Positions 22,451 through 35,104 are shown, counted from the first letter of the stretch. The stretch is DNA of 64,000 nucleotides from Cyclaneusma minus (GCA_037179335.1 JAKZHN010000006.1:496001-560000); one strand, 5' to 3'. Numbers and translations: made by a program. Notes: generated by a model from the letters alone, not told the origin.

Positions 22451-25400
22451 ATGGCCTCGAGCTCGGACGAGCTGCGCAAAGCTCAGACAAACGAGACAAA
22501 TGAGAGCACCGACACCACCGACACCACCGACACCAATGGAGATACTGTCGAGGAAGAAGAGGAGGAGGACGTTGAAGATACTGAAGCTGAGGAGACCGAA
22601 GACGACGAGGATGACGAGCCCAAGCTGAAATACGCTCGCATGACCAGCCATCTGGGTGCTGTCTACCGAAATGGCGATGCGACAAGTACTTTCCTCGTCG
22701 CGGGGGACAAGATGGTAGGCAAGCCAATGTGAAGTTTGCCTCTTGATTCAATGTACTGAATGTGAATAGTTCGTTGGCACACACAACGGGAACATAGTAA
22801 GTCGCCTTGACTCCTAGATCTTTTGCCGGCCGGTCTGCTAACAATCAACTAGCATGTCCTGTCTCTACCCTCCTTTCAATCCATCCGAGTCTACCATGCC
22901 CATACCGCCTCAATAACGAGCATATCAGTTTCACCCTTTCCTCCGCCCACGAACATTCGCGGAAGACCAGAGGCCGTACAGAGAGCAGCTTCGATAGCCC
23001 CTAGAACACCTCCAAGAAACCCATCCATCTCAACCACAGCGACCCAATCTCCACGGACACCGCAGCAACAGATCGTACCGAATATCCCATCAAACCAGAT
23101 CTACATTGCTACATCTTCAATTGACGGAAATGTTTGCGTGGCGTCCCTTGTGGATCTGAAGGATGTTCAGCTGAGGAATTTCGCAAGACCTGTGCAAACA
23201 GTTGCCCTTTCGCCCGATTACAAGAATGACCGGACTTACCTCTCAGGAGGTCTGGCTGGCAATCTGGTTCTCACGGTGGGCGGCCAAGCTGGTACAAGAG
23301 CTACATCAAGCACGACTGGTACAGCAGCAGCAACAGCTTCGGGATGGCTGGGTACGATTGGTTTAGGCGGCAACTCCGGAAAGGACACCGTACTGCATTA
23401 TGGTGAAGGTACGGTCAGTACCATCAAGTGGTCTTTATCTGGAAAATATGTGGTTTGGGTCAACGAGCATGGGATCAAGATCATGCGATCAAATTTACAT
23501 CTCGAAAGTGCAGACTCGGAATCCGCATGGAAGCGGATCGCTCACGTTGATCACCCACAAGAAGATGGCTGGGATGAGATGGCCAGCGTTTGGAAACCGA
23601 GAGTGGAATGGATCGACGAGAAGTCTCTTGAGACTGACGACGATGATAAAGCTCGGGAAAATGCGTCTGCGTCTGCTGCGACCGCGAAGCTAAAACAGCA
23701 GTCTCTCAAAATCAGAGATCGTATTGAGAAATTGCTGGTAGGCTGGGGTGGAATGATATGGATCATCAATGTTCACCCTGGAGGCATGGGCGTTGGAAAA
23801 CACGTCGGAGAAAGAAGCGTGGGAAGAGCTGAGATTATTAAAATGTGGGTATCGCTAACGGTTTTCATCATGCTATTGTGCTAACAAGAACGTCTAGTTT
23901 ACGGTTGGATTGCATCGTTTCTGGACTTTCATTATATACCCCAACTTTGTTACTTGCGCTCTGTTATTCCAGGGAAGATGATGGAAAAGAAGAAGAGTCG
24001 CCGCCCAAGAAAGGACACAAGGCCAAAGAACCAACCGCTTCCACTGGAAGTGAGCCCCGCGGGGGCATCAGACATCGACAGAATGCTTCGCCTCCGGAAA
24101 TACGACTCATAGATCTGGGATCCTCAGAAGAAGTCGAGGTAGACACGGATGACTTGACAGTCAGCAGGTTCGAGCGACTCTCTGCTGGGGACTATCATCT
24201 AGGAATTTTACCAGCCGTTCGTGCGCCACCGGTTGTTCGTACATCTCGAGGAACCCTAGAAGCTCTCAGTGGAATGGGTAGTGGCATGTGGAATGCAACA
24301 ATCAATGCCACTGCTCTCCTGAGTTCTGCTGCAAGCATTCGCAGCACAGGCAGCGGCAGCCATGCCGGCTCGGGTACGACGTCGGCTACTGCAAGAAACA
24401 GAAATGGGACTTCTAACCAAGCGGCTCATCCCATCGCTGCAGCGCCCGGGATGAAAATATTCATCCAGAGTCCATATGATTGCATTCTGGCTGCCAAGCG
24501 AGATCTTTCCGACCACCTGTCATGGATTCTAGAGCATCAGAAATACCAACAGGCCTGGGAGCTTATCGACGAACACCCCGAAGTCATCTCTTCTTCCCCT
24601 GAACGGCTAGCCGACATCGGTCCGGAAACACCAAGTCGAACCGAACCGTCTCACGATGATTTCTTTGACGACTCCACATCCACCGCGGACTCGGCCGGCA
24701 AGCTTATCAACTCCGCCGTCGAGAAAGAGAAACGCCGCATCGGTGAACTCTGGATCCAGCAATTGATAAACCAAGGTGAATGGGAGAAGGCAGGACAGAT
24801 CTGTGGCAAAGTCCTCGGCACGTCGACTCGCTGGGAGCATTATGTCTGGACATTCGCCGGAGCCAATAAGTTCGACGAGATCACTCCCTACATCCCCACT
24901 GCCACAGTGCCGCATCCCCTTCCAGCCACCATTTACGGTGTTGTCCTCGGCCATTACATTGCACACAACCGCTTACGTCTACGCGACCTACTCGATCAAT
25001 GGTCACCCGAACTCTTCGAAGTCCGCAGCGTCACCACGGCTCTCGAAAACCTGCTGAAATTCCGGGATGTACGCGAAGACAGTGTTGAAGACGGCCAGCG
25101 GGGTCGCGACTGGCGCATTATCCAGGAGAGTTTAGGGAAATTGTATATTGCGGACGGCCGACCACGGGAAGCGCTGAATTGCTATATGCGACTACACGAC
25201 GCTGACGCTGCCATGTCACTCATCAAAGACCACCACCTCGTCGACGCCGTGATCGACGACGTCCCCGCGCTCATCCTACTCCGCGTTTCCGAACAGCAGA
25301 AAAAGTCCGCTTCGATCGAAGAGCTGGAAGACGCTACGTCTGAAGCTATCATGTTGCTGGTGCAGGAAGCTCGGCACGGCTTAGTGTTGCCGGATGTGGT

Positions 25401-26585
25401 GGTCAGTCAGCTGGAAGAAAAAGAGCTGCCGCTGTACTTGTTCTTTTACCTGCGCTCTCTGTGGCGAGGCGATGGCATTGAAGAGCAGTCCCATGAAGTC
25501 AAGGAGCGGTTGATTGGGGAGAGCAGGAGCCTGGTTGACGGATTCGCTGATTTGGCTGTGCGGCTCTTTGCTGATTATGATCGCGAGCTGCTTATGGACT
25601 TTTTGAAAGTCTCGATAAGTTATGCTTTTGAGAACGTCAGTTCCCCCCTTGAAGCCTCATTCATTCCCTTCTCTCTTGCCTTTTTATTTGTTCTTGGCTT
25701 AGGGGTGAATGCATATGCGGGCGAATTGTGAGAATGAGATATGCTGACATTGAGAAATTGCAGGCAGCACAAGTCTGTGAATCCCTCGACTACATCCCCG
25801 AGCTCATCCACCTCTACAGCAAGACCGGCCAGCCCCAACGCGCCCTCTTCCTCATCATCGACCGCCTCGCCGACGTATCCCATGCCATCTCCTTCGCCAA
25901 ATCGCAAAACGATCCCGATCTCTGGGAAGACCTGCTCAACTACTCTATGGACAAGCCACGCTTCATTCGCGGTCTCCTTGAAGAAGTAGGCACATCAATT
26001 GATCCCATCAGACTAGTCCGGCGCATACCCGAAGGCTTAGAAGTCGAGGGCTTGAAAGAAGGCCTGGGCAGAATGATAAAAGAATACGAACTCCAATATA
26101 GCATCAGCGAAGGCGTCGCTCGAGTATTACGCGGCGAAGTACAAGAAGCGCAAAAAGCCCTTCGTCGCGGCCAACGCAAAGGCATAAAATTCGACGTCCA
26201 TCGCAAAGGCCGCGGACAGTTGGATCTCGAAGCATCAGATATTCCTCCCGTCACAGAAGAAATCTTGGAGCCGGGTGAGAAGCCGAACGAGCTGGAGCCG
26301 AAACCGGGACACTGTGCGGGCTGTGTGAGGCCGTTTGAGGTGCAGGAGATAGAGACGTTGGTGGGGTTTGCGTGTGGGCATGTGTGGCATTTGAGCCATT
26401 TGCTGGGGTATGGGAAGGAGGAGGGCGAGGAGGTGCCTGATACGGGACTGGATGGGGATGAGGGCGAGGATGGAAGTTTTGGGGTGCAGAGGAGTGTGGG
26501 GGCGAAGGTTACGCATGCGAGGTTGTTGAGGGATCGGATTGAGGGGGGTTGTCCGGTTTGTCGGGAGAAGGCGGGGGAAGAGTAA
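22451..26585 (+). CDS. VPS41: Vps41, HOPS tethering complex subunit
   Basis: Five exons: 22451-22714, 22770-22796 (27 bases), 22853-23844, 23898-25635 and 25764-26585, giving about 1280 aa. An acidic N-terminus (EEEEEEDVED) leads to LKYARMTSHLGAVYRNGDATSTF and FVGTHNGNI, the start of the beta-propeller. A long central part carries the clathrin-heavy-chain-like helical repeat (ALNCYMRLHDADAAMSLIKDH, DYIPELIHLYSKTGQPQRAL). The C-terminus has a RING-H2-like zinc site: CAGC, then CGHVWHLSH, then CPVC. This order is diagnostic of Vps41. The protein acts in HOPS, tethering vesicles and endosomes to the vacuole. The ATG at 22451 is chosen over the one at 22424 because the acidic head follows it directly. 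The tiny second exon is supported by frame and by the family motif it encodes. Confidence 0.93.
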
Positions 26586-27099
26586 TTTGCGTGGGAAGGG
26601 GAGGCATACTGAGGTAGAGGATACTCATATCACGGCAGCGAGGATCCCAGAAAAGTATCTAGGTACCTGCAGCCTACAGATGAATGCAACCGGCTCCACG
26701 TGCCGACCGCTTTTTCTGCCTAAGCTCCTTGAAGGCAATACCTGCCCAACGATACTTGTCAGACTTTGCCACATCACTGGGCATCCATTGGTGAGTTTTC
26801 CATTTCGATACCTGTGAGTTCGGAAAGTTTCCTCCTTGTCACTAGAGATCTCCTTTGACTCTTTTGTGGACTCGCTGAGGCCACTAGCGGCTGCGTGGTC
26901 ACTGTTCAGGCTATAAATATCCCCTGGACGTCCTGGGCTTTCTCTTCTCTATGAAACGTAGATTCAGAACGTCGCATACACGTAGTTCCGAACCCGAAGC
27001 TCATTTGCCATTGGCAAAACTTTCTTCTCTGCTAGAACACGGGCAGTCAATTCTGGAACCTGGATTTGATTCGGCGTTATGGCACTCTTCGATTGGCAG

Positions 27100-27790
27100 T
27101 GAGAGTTGCTGCTATCCCCTTGAGCTTCTGTCATCGACGTTCTTGTCTGTCACCTAGAAGACACCCCGCTGTCTACTGGAGGAAGCCTAAGAACAATCTG
27201 TGCCCTGGAGTAAGTGACTGGTTTGACCTTGCTGTGAAGAATCCTCATGAACTAAGAGCTTGAAGTCCTTGCCTAGAACTGGATGGCGCTGCCCCTAGTC
27301 AAATTCAATACACTCAGGTTCGGGCTCTGAAGAACAGTGCAGCTGCCCTGGGAGGGGGTGTTTATATACCCTGGTAGGTGCCCTGATGTGAGTCATGCTC
27401 TAGTCAAGCCAGTCGCGGGAATAACAATTGCCTCGAGATAGATGTGCTGTCGTCTCCAGCGTCTGCCGTCGAAGTCCTCGTCTGTCACTGAGCAGGCACC
27501 CTACTGTCATCTGAAACCCGATTGTGATCTCAGCAATCTGCACCTCGAGGTGAGTGCTGGCCATCCAGTCTGACCTTGTTGAGTGGATGTTCCTGTTTAC
27601 TTTAAGTTTTGGCTTTGAACTGGGTTGTGCCTGTGTTGTTCGAAGGTCACATCACACATCGCCCATCATCTCCATATTTTCAGCTCTGAAGAACAGTGCA
27701 GCTGGTCTGGGGGAGGGTGTTTATATACCCTCTTAGGTGCCCTGATGTGAGTTATGCTCCAGTAAAGCCAGTCGCAGGAATGACAAATGA
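27100..27790. repeat. Tandem pair of ~360-base TATA-bearing units
   Basis: Two diverged direct copies. The best-conserved blocks are 27325-27420 and 27685-27785: CTGAAGAACAGTGCAGCTG, then a G-rich run, TGTTTATATACCCT, GGTGCCCTGATGTGAGT, and GCCAGTCGC(A/G)GGAAT. Further upstream in each copy are matching segments containing CGTC(C/T)TCGTCTGTCAC-like sequence and a CTGGAG/CTCGAG + TAAGTG/GTGAGTG stretch. On the minus strand each copy begins with TATATAAACACCC followed by CACTGTTCTTCAGAGC. Confidence 0.7.
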
Positions 27791-28282
27791 CTCGAGGTTG
27801 ACGCGCCGTCGGTTAGAGCTTCTGCTGTTCATTTGCGGGCCTGCTGTCTTTTCACTTGTCGATAATGAGTCTAATACACTATCAGCTTTACGAAATTTGC
27901 CTAGGTAACTCTTTTGTGTCTCCACAGAAGTTTGCTTATTTGAGTTGACCGGGATTGGTGGCTATTCTGGCTCTATTGCTATCTGCATACGCCGTACCAA
28001 CCAAAAGTATTTTGTGTGAACCTTGAAGTCTGTCCAACTTGGGCCCAAGAAGGGATATTTATACCTTTCAGCTCCCAGCCCCGGATCTAGAAGCTTCTAA
28101 GCCACTGATTACAAAGCGAAGGAGTGCCCTTGGCCTCCAAATTCACATTCGACATCAGCTGATCAAGCTGGCAACAAAGACTGGCTATGGCTCTGATTTA
28201 TATCTAGACTCCAAGCCATCACACCATCAAATCATAACAAGCAACATGGCGCAGAAGAACTCTCTCCCATATCAACCGGTCA

Positions 28283-28358
28283 AGAACAGTCACTAACGAA
28301 AAGTCACAGCGCCGGGCTCATAACCCAGAGGTCCCCTGATCAAAACAGGGCGTTGCTA
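28283..28358 (+). pseudogene. Degenerate initiator-tRNA-Met-like sequence
   Basis: The 3' two thirds fit eukaryotic initiator tRNA. The anticodon arm is CCGGG-CTCATAA-CCCAG (anticodon CAT, one stem mismatch). The variable region is AGGTC. The T arm is CCCTG-ATCAAAA-CAGGG, lacking the usual TTC and carrying A in the loop position typical of initiators. The 3' acceptor strand is CGTTGCT plus A. The 5' half is eroded: the 5' acceptor strand reads AGAACAG instead of a partner for CGTTGCT, and no D arm or A box can be drawn. I call it a tRNA pseudogene. Confidence 0.5.
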
Positions 28359-31282
28359 GAATCTCTGTTTGCTATTTTTAGTGAATTTTGTGAGGTGTGA
28401 ATCTACGAAGTTTTCGGATTTGACAGCTCGTCGATGTGGAGCGGCTGTTTTGCTTTGAGGGAATGATTTAGCGGCGGCAATGAATTAAGAGCCTGTTGGT
28501 GAAAGGAAGGAAAGATGGGAGGTTAGATTCTGGATACCGGCAGGTAAAACTTTTCAACAGTGGAGCGTGAATAGGAGTTTTGCTGTTGCTGGTATTGTTC
28601 TGCTGTCGTTGTCTTTAAGTGCTGTCAACTTTGCTATGCTGCTGTCGGATCTTGAGATAACCTGTTCCACTGAACGGTCGATAGTGGAGGAACCTAGGTA
28701 TGTCCATCGTCATATAGGCAATGGAAATTTAAAAAAAGGGGAAAACAATTTACCTCCGTCTTAATACCTCAGACTGCCTACCTGGAAGATATCGATTGCT
28801 GTTTCAACCTTTGACCTGAAACTTTGGCTCCTAGAGGCACTCTTATACTCCCATTTGCACCTTAGGGGTCTTAGAGCTTAACCTCTCGAGAACTCGCTTT
28901 CGTTTTCGCTCCCACTACACTAACATATCACATGACGTGTTTTCTGACCACCCACGGAATTGAGCTTCGATTTTACTGTCTGAGACCGAATCATTCCCAC
29001 TTATTGTAATTCTCTCCGCTTATCGTGTCGGATGGTATGTAAGTCAACGGTGACAATAGTGTAGATTCGTGAGTAGAGGCGGGCGAATAAAGCACGCAGT
29101 TTTGTAATTGACTGAGATGGAAATATGAAGTGTTGTGCTGTGGAGATCTTTCGCTACCGTTATTGACATGGTCTGCTGCTGATCTACTGTCTTTCGACCC
29201 CTCTTTCTCGCGTCTGACTGGAGGATACTGGATTCACGTCGTGGTATTTTGGCTGGCAAGACATACATCAATACGTGTCGAACATTCGCCGTTACTGACT
29301 TAATAGCATTAGATTTTTCAGCAGTTGAAAAGCAATAGTAACGTCTCCTTTCTTTTTCCCGAGGACTTAATTTCTGCTGAAGGACTTGCGAGAGGTATTT
29401 ATACCTTGATTTGGCAGATTAGAAACCGAGCTCCACCAGGCTCTAGCAGCGCCTCGCGTGATGACCTTACCCGTATCATGTGACTTATGCTTGCTCAGCC
29501 TCTGGTGAATCTCGCTGATCTCTAGGTAAGCTATAAATGTTGAGATGGGCTTGATAAGTAAAGACAGTTGCGATTTTGTCTCCGGAAGTCAGCACTGGAG
29601 TTCTTGAGGAGGCAAACCCAGGGCAGACTATAATCACGGCATTCAGTAACGAGGAGATCCAAATGTTCCACTTTACCACGGGTCCGAAAGGTGGTACTAC
29701 TGACGACAGACCTGGCTGTTGTCGCTGCTTCCAAGTACTGCCGATTCACGAGCTTGAATTTTGACTCGATGCAGCAAGATTGCTCTCCAAGAATCGCCCA
29801 GTCTACTCAGGATCCTCATGAACTACCAGAGAGTTTGCCAGCTATTAGACTAGGCCTGCTTCCGAGACTTAAGCCTGAAACGCTTTGAAACTGCGATTGA
29901 ATTGTGTCCTTCTACCATGGATCTAAGACACCCTTTTATACCCCAAAGTCAGAGCCGGTGGCTTCTTCAGCCTCACTTGGACAGCGTTAACTTAATAATA
30001 TGAGCTGATGAGCTACTTTACGTGTAGTTTTTTCTGTTCTTAGATGAAGCTAGCCCCAAGAACGCAGAGCCCAATCATGAATCTGATGAACCCGGAGTCA
30101 CGTGATTGTGAGTAACTGAGGCTTATGTAGATTTCTTATGCTCCACGTCCGCCTACCTACAGGTATTTATAGGAGCCCTGAGATTCTGAAAGACTTCAGA
30201 AACAATCGTAGAAGTGAAGGTCAACGACCATGGCTTTGACTGCTCAGTGGATCCAAGAGAGGGCGGAACTAGTTAGCAAACTCACGTACTTAGGAATGTT
30301 CCCGTAGCTTTCAGTTTCGCGTGCAGGAAGATGGCCTCTAGATCCTGCTGTTGAAGCGTTCTCATGCTGTTTCTACCCCACATTGCTGTTATGTATTTGG
30401 GGGCCCGATTTTGGTCACCGTGGTAGTTGAACTGCTCGACTGCTGGAACTTGTCGGCTCAAGTTTATTACGGCATGTTGTATAACAGCTTCGAAATCGGC
30501 GAATCTAGGATGGTTCTCTGTCGAGGGAGATAGACTTCGTGCTCTTACAGTCACAAGTTTGAGCCTCATGAGGTGAGTGTGAAGCGAATCATCAGTACCA
30601 CGTCATGACAGCAGTAACATAAAAATCATCCTGAGGCCAAGATTTCTGAGCAGGACCTTCTACTAGATAACACAAGACCTAAGAGAAGCTTCTCTTCCCT
30701 TTGTCGTCAACATTCGCCAGGGGAACATCAAGGTAGAAAGATATATGCTTCGGCGTAAAGCGATTGCTTGGAGTATGCAAGCTATGGGGTCCGGAAACCT
30801 GACTTTTGAACATCCTGCTTCCCAGGAATCCCGCAGTCCATGGCCCCTGTCGACGACCTCTGTCACTATTGTGGCTTTCTGTTACCATCAAAGATTCCAA
30901 GAGTGCATTTTTTGAGAATGTTGCAACTATCAGTGGCGTTACTCAGATAGAGTACGCTGTATTCAGTCGTCAAGTTTCCCCTTATTTTTATTTCTTGGCT
31001 GTAGAACCCGACAGGAAAACGGCAGGGTTTTAGAGTATCTCAGGCCTCGGTGTTCTTAAAAAAAAACAAGACCTTGTCCATTCTCAAGGGCTGTTTTATA
31101 CTTGACTAGGCAAGCCCCTCCCCCCACTCGAGTGAGAGCCGTATATCAAGATGACGCCAGTACAGGTGCAACGGAACCCGGAGAGTGTAGGAGAGATGAG
31201 GCGAAAAGAAGAACGGTGGAGAATGAACGTGATTTCGAGATTCGGTCCTCTTCCCGAATTCTTCTCATTAGTCTTTACTGCC

Positions 31283-31380
31283 CTTCTCGTTGATGTCGTT
31301 ATTTTTGCTGTCGTTCTCGTTGCTGTCGTTCTCGTTGCTGTCGTTCTCGTTGCTGTCGTTCTCGTTGCTGGCTGTCTCGT
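31283..31380. repeat. 15-base minisatellite (GTTCTCGTTGCTGTC)n
   Basis: About four and a half copies of a 15-base unit with one diverged copy at each end. In the plus-strand frame starting at 31151 the repeat encodes a hydrophobic VVLVA iteration. The same CTGTCGT core recurs singly across the surrounding zone. Confidence 0.85.
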
Positions 31381-31483
31381 GGCTAACCCAGATGGTGAGG
31401 TAGTAATCCAGGATCGTCAATTGCCTAGGGCTGAATGCTTTTGTTAGCTTGTATTACTTCACTACGAGCGTGTACACAGCGGC

Positions 31484-32697
31484 TCACCCTGGGTTTGGCT
31501 TATCTTGATCGTCTTCTGCCTCTGCTAACTCCTTCCACCGACGCTGTTCACTAAGCTGCTTCTCACACTCACGAATAATCCCTAGGTACATATGAGAGAT
31601 GGTGAATGTTTCCATGACCCACGATGGTGCCGCTTCGATATACCAGTTGAAGTGGACGGGCACGAGGCGGTTGTAGGATCGAATTTGCTGTTGTGTGAGC
31701 CATTTGAGTTTGAGCTCTAAGACTCGCGAGTCAGCAGACTATAGAATAATGATTAATAATCGCCCAGGAACTAGTACATACTCTCATAGGGACCCGAGAG
31801 CTTCCTATTCTTTACGCGCCATTCGTAATCGTTCATCGCCTCATCAAAGCAAGTGATGATATCCGGAGCTGCTGCTTTGTGCACGCCAAACTGATCGTAC
31901 TTGCGGTCTGGGGGGTAGTCGTCGTGTTGTGCCATCACGACCCTTCTCATCGACTCATCGAGGACCCCGGCCCAGACCTTCAAGATGTTCGGGACCCAAT
32001 AAAATTCGCTCAAGTAAAGGGCATAAAGTTCTGGCATGCAAAATACATCTTGTGCAGAGTAGTTGATGACCCCAGGGTCCATTGGACGCTGGAAAAGGAG
32101 CTTGTAATCATTTTCGAACATGGCTTTGCCCCACGATTTTATCACTCGTGCCTTTCCTCGATCCTTTTAGCTCAAAATGGCGTCCAACTCAATACAGCGA
32201 CCCAGACTTCTCACGCTCCACTTGTCCCTATCCATGGTAACATACTCCATAACCTGCAAGTCATGAACGTTTGTGAGGGAGATATTGAATTGGTAGAACA
32301 TCGCATTCGAGTCGTTGCGTGGGTCGAAGAATACTTTTGTGAAGTTCGGGTCTTCGAGGAATTTTCGGAACGACTGGTTGTAAGCACTGTAATCGAACGC
32401 TGTTTTGCCGAGAGACAAGACGTCGATCACGAAAGTGCGCGAAACGGTGGTCAGAAAGACTTGACAGGTGGTGATCTGTCCATTGCGGCCGAGATTCTTT
32501 CCTTCAAGATCTACAAACGCTGTAACACGGTCGCGAGGTAGGTGGCTGAGTTCCCGAAGGAAGTTGGCGAGGGCTTGGACATCGTCAACCATGAGGATGT
32601 TGGGAAGGATTGTGAGAGCGTCGCTGTTCGCGACCGAGACGCTTATAGGTAGCGACATTGCCGGGATTGAGTGCTCAGATGTGCGGTCGATGGTCAT
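31484..32697 (-). pseudogene. DEDDy 3'-5' exonuclease-domain gene with in-frame stop
   Basis: The frame from 32697 encodes an RNase D/Egl-like 3'-5' exonuclease. Motif I is VDLEG (D63, E65), motif II is DPRNDSN, and motif III is YSAQD, fitting the DEDDy class of RNA/DNA exonucleases. A TAA at 32169-32167 (residue 177) interrupts the frame between motif II and motif III. After it the same frame continues open without shift to about 31782. An intron (31781-31723, donor GTATGT) then joins to 31722-31484, giving about 384 codons including the stop. No short intron with acceptable splice sites removes the stop. Either a recent nonsense pseudogene, a sequencing error, or a stop-codon readthrough gene; all catalytic residues are otherwise kept. 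Confidence 0.7.
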
Positions 32698-35100
32698 GAC
32701 GAAGCGCTGAGATGGGGGGTTGCACGTGGTAGATGGAGAGTGGAAGTTCAGGGTGGAAGGTCGAGGGTCGAGGGTCGAAGTTCGAAGATCAAGGGCTGAA
32801 CTCGAGGGTCGAGGGTCGAGGGTCGAGGGTCGAGGGTCGAGGGTCGAGGGTCGAGGGTCGAGGGTCGAGGGTCAAGCTCGAGGATCGAGAGTGGAGAGTC
32901 GAAGGTGTAAGGCGGAGGGTAGAGGTGCGCGAAGAATCTGGGCGCAGAAGCTGGGTTGAGACTTGCGAGGCGGGCGGGAGCAGTGGGAAGAAAAGCAGAA
33001 GAAAGGTACGACACGATCAACGAATCCAATATTCACAACGGACTAATTTCTAATTGGCTCAAATAATATTTACAGCGAAAGACTGGAAGAGTAAGCGAGT
33101 CGCTCACCTATATAAGGCCAAAAAAACAACGTAGAAATGGCATAACGCTCGCGGGAGGAAACGTCAAGTTTTATACGAAAGAACTGGCGTTGACGGATTA
33201 GATGATCCTGGAAATTAAAACATCTGACCTGAAAGCGCCGCCATCTAGTACGAACACATCCATTCCTAGACCATCCAGCAGATACTTGTAAACTACGCAC
33301 TTATTCTTGCTCTTTTCAGGGCAATTGTGAGAGCGGTCCTAAGATCTCAACTGAGAGCAAGTTCAGGCCAATTTATAGACTCAACTAATCCAATGCTTGC
33401 TCAGCGAACATCACTTACTTGAGATCTGAGGAGGTTTTGGGAACGGTGGGGATTACTTGTCCGAGGGCGTTGCGGTGGCGTGACAGCAACTCGTGGTGGA
33501 AGGAATCCTTGGGAGTATATGATCGAGATAACTCAAGGCAACAAAATGTAAGAGCTTATTGGAGTGTCTATCGATTACTCGATTCGACGAAGCCAACTCT
33601 CAAGGTCCTCCGACCATAGGTCATCGCAGTCATTTGTGACCGCCTACCAACTGCCGTCATCACATGGCAGGCCTGACTTCCTGGACTCCAAAATCAACAA
33701 CAGAAACCAGGCTACGACAGCGGAGGATCCCCCCACCACTATCAAGGTCCATTGACGGCTCAGTCTGCCGATGAAATTTGAACATGACTTACCCTATCCC
33801 ACGAGACGCCGAGCTGGAGTCCAACTTAGGTATATATAGAGTCGATCTGCATTCATTGGCAAAGGTAACCAGCTCAAAGCCTTCTATTCCGGATTACTCG
33901 ACCGTTTTCACCGAGGGATGGATGTAACATTCCTCCCCACGCGAAAGTTTGCGGTGCTGTCAGGCGGGGATTCGAGAATGTCTGATCCAGACATTATGGA
34001 TGTAGGAAGATGGTTTATAGAATGGTATGGCACAGAACATCCCAAGCGCCGCTCATAGCCATCACCTGTTGTCGAAGATCCTCTCTTTTGTCGTTGCTCT
34101 ACGCTGCTGTCGGCTATCATGAATGAACGTAAGATTTGGACACTGTTTTCGTTGCTGGCTGGTACGCCCCGAGCCAGTCCGACACAGCTACTCGGTTTTG
34201 TTCGCCCCGGGATACTTGCTATTCGCACGGGATTCGCAGTCAGCATCGAAATGAGCTCTCGAACGTCCCAAAATCTTCGCAGTGATTTTCCGCGTGAAGG
34301 CTCAAGGAGGAGACGCAGGTGCGGTATTTATATCTGCTCGCAGCAAGCTCAGGAGAGGCAAACTCAGCTAAGCCCTGCCATGTCTGTGAATCAGCCCCTT
34401 TTCCAATCACATGACTCACACAACAACAGTTTGGAACCTTCCAGCAAACGCGCCTCGACCATGTGTCTTCAGCAATATAAAAGTAGTCAATCTTCTATAA
34501 AGAAATAACATAGACAGATATCGAAAAGAGGGTTGTTGACGGTCAAAGGAGATGGAACTGAGAAATGGCGCGCGTGCATTTGATACTGTGACACGCAAAC
34601 AGGAAACCAGTGGGAGAACGAAGCATATTCGAGGCGTCACCTCACATGGACCGGCGTGGTGAAGCGACAACAGTATCTCCTTCTGCTGTCGACCCAATCC
34701 TCTGCCGTCAACGCCGCCGCCGCCGATGCCGCCGATGCCGTCTACTGCTGTTATATCGCTAGTTTAGAAAGCTGCCCCTTGACGTGCAACCGTTATTTTG
34801 GGGGAGTGGGTTGACTTTCCCCCTTCGCAGCCAGAGATTCCATATGCCTCGTCATGAGATCCTGCCTCATTGTTGCAACAACCCGGCAGCCGTGATGTCC
34901 ATGTTTCTGGGGGTATCAAAGAGTAAAGAGTTAGAAGTCAAGGAAGAGGCAGACCAGGACCAATATTTATACCCCTTTCTCTCGCGCTCCAATGGACGCT
35001 GAGTCACGGATCACGGGTCAGCTGTTCCTGGTCTTGCTTAGCTTCAGCTTCACTCTCGCTGGCTTCTGCAACTGCCAACCGTGCTGCTCCCCAAACCCTG
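32698..35100. other. Gene-free zone with minisatellite and TATA units
   Basis: No coding sequence supported. It contains the 7-base minisatellite, TATATAAG near 33109 (plus), TATAAATA at 34325-34332 and 34964-34971 (minus), TATAAAAG near 34474 (plus), and a GCC-rich triplet stretch at about 34708-34742 (CCGCCGCCGATGCCG). CTGCTGTCG-like elements are scattered through it. Confidence 0.4.
32745..32905. repeat. 7-base minisatellite (GGGTCGA)n
   Basis: A core of about ten perfect GGGTCGA units lies at 32803-32873, flanked on both sides by imperfect copies (GGGTGGAAGGTCGAG, GTCAAGCTCGAGGATCGA). It starts about 50 bases upstream of the start codon of the minus-strand exonuclease gene, in its promoter region. 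Confidence 0.9.
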
Positions 35101-35104
35101 CTCA

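Larger units (their letters stand above)
26586..31483. other. Gene-free zone of TATA-bearing repeated units (left part)
   Basis: No coding sequence is supported. Canonical TATA boxes recur. Plus strand: TATAAATA at 26912-26919. Minus strand: TATATAAA at 27361-27368 and 27720-27727, TATAAATA at 28056-28063, 29396-29403 and 30164-30171, TATAAAAG at 29933-29940. Pieces between them share short blocks such as TGCTGTCG and GACAGACGAGGAC. See the repeat entries and findings. Confidence 0.5.

Noticed and set aside
31151..31447. Annotation of the VVLVA frame as a gene
   Set aside because: Its protein-like look comes entirely from a 15-base minisatellite; kept only as a low-interest observation.
32745..32905. 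Interstitial telomere repeat
   Set aside because: The 7-base unit GGGTCGA is not the fungal telomere unit TTAGGG or a simple variant of it.
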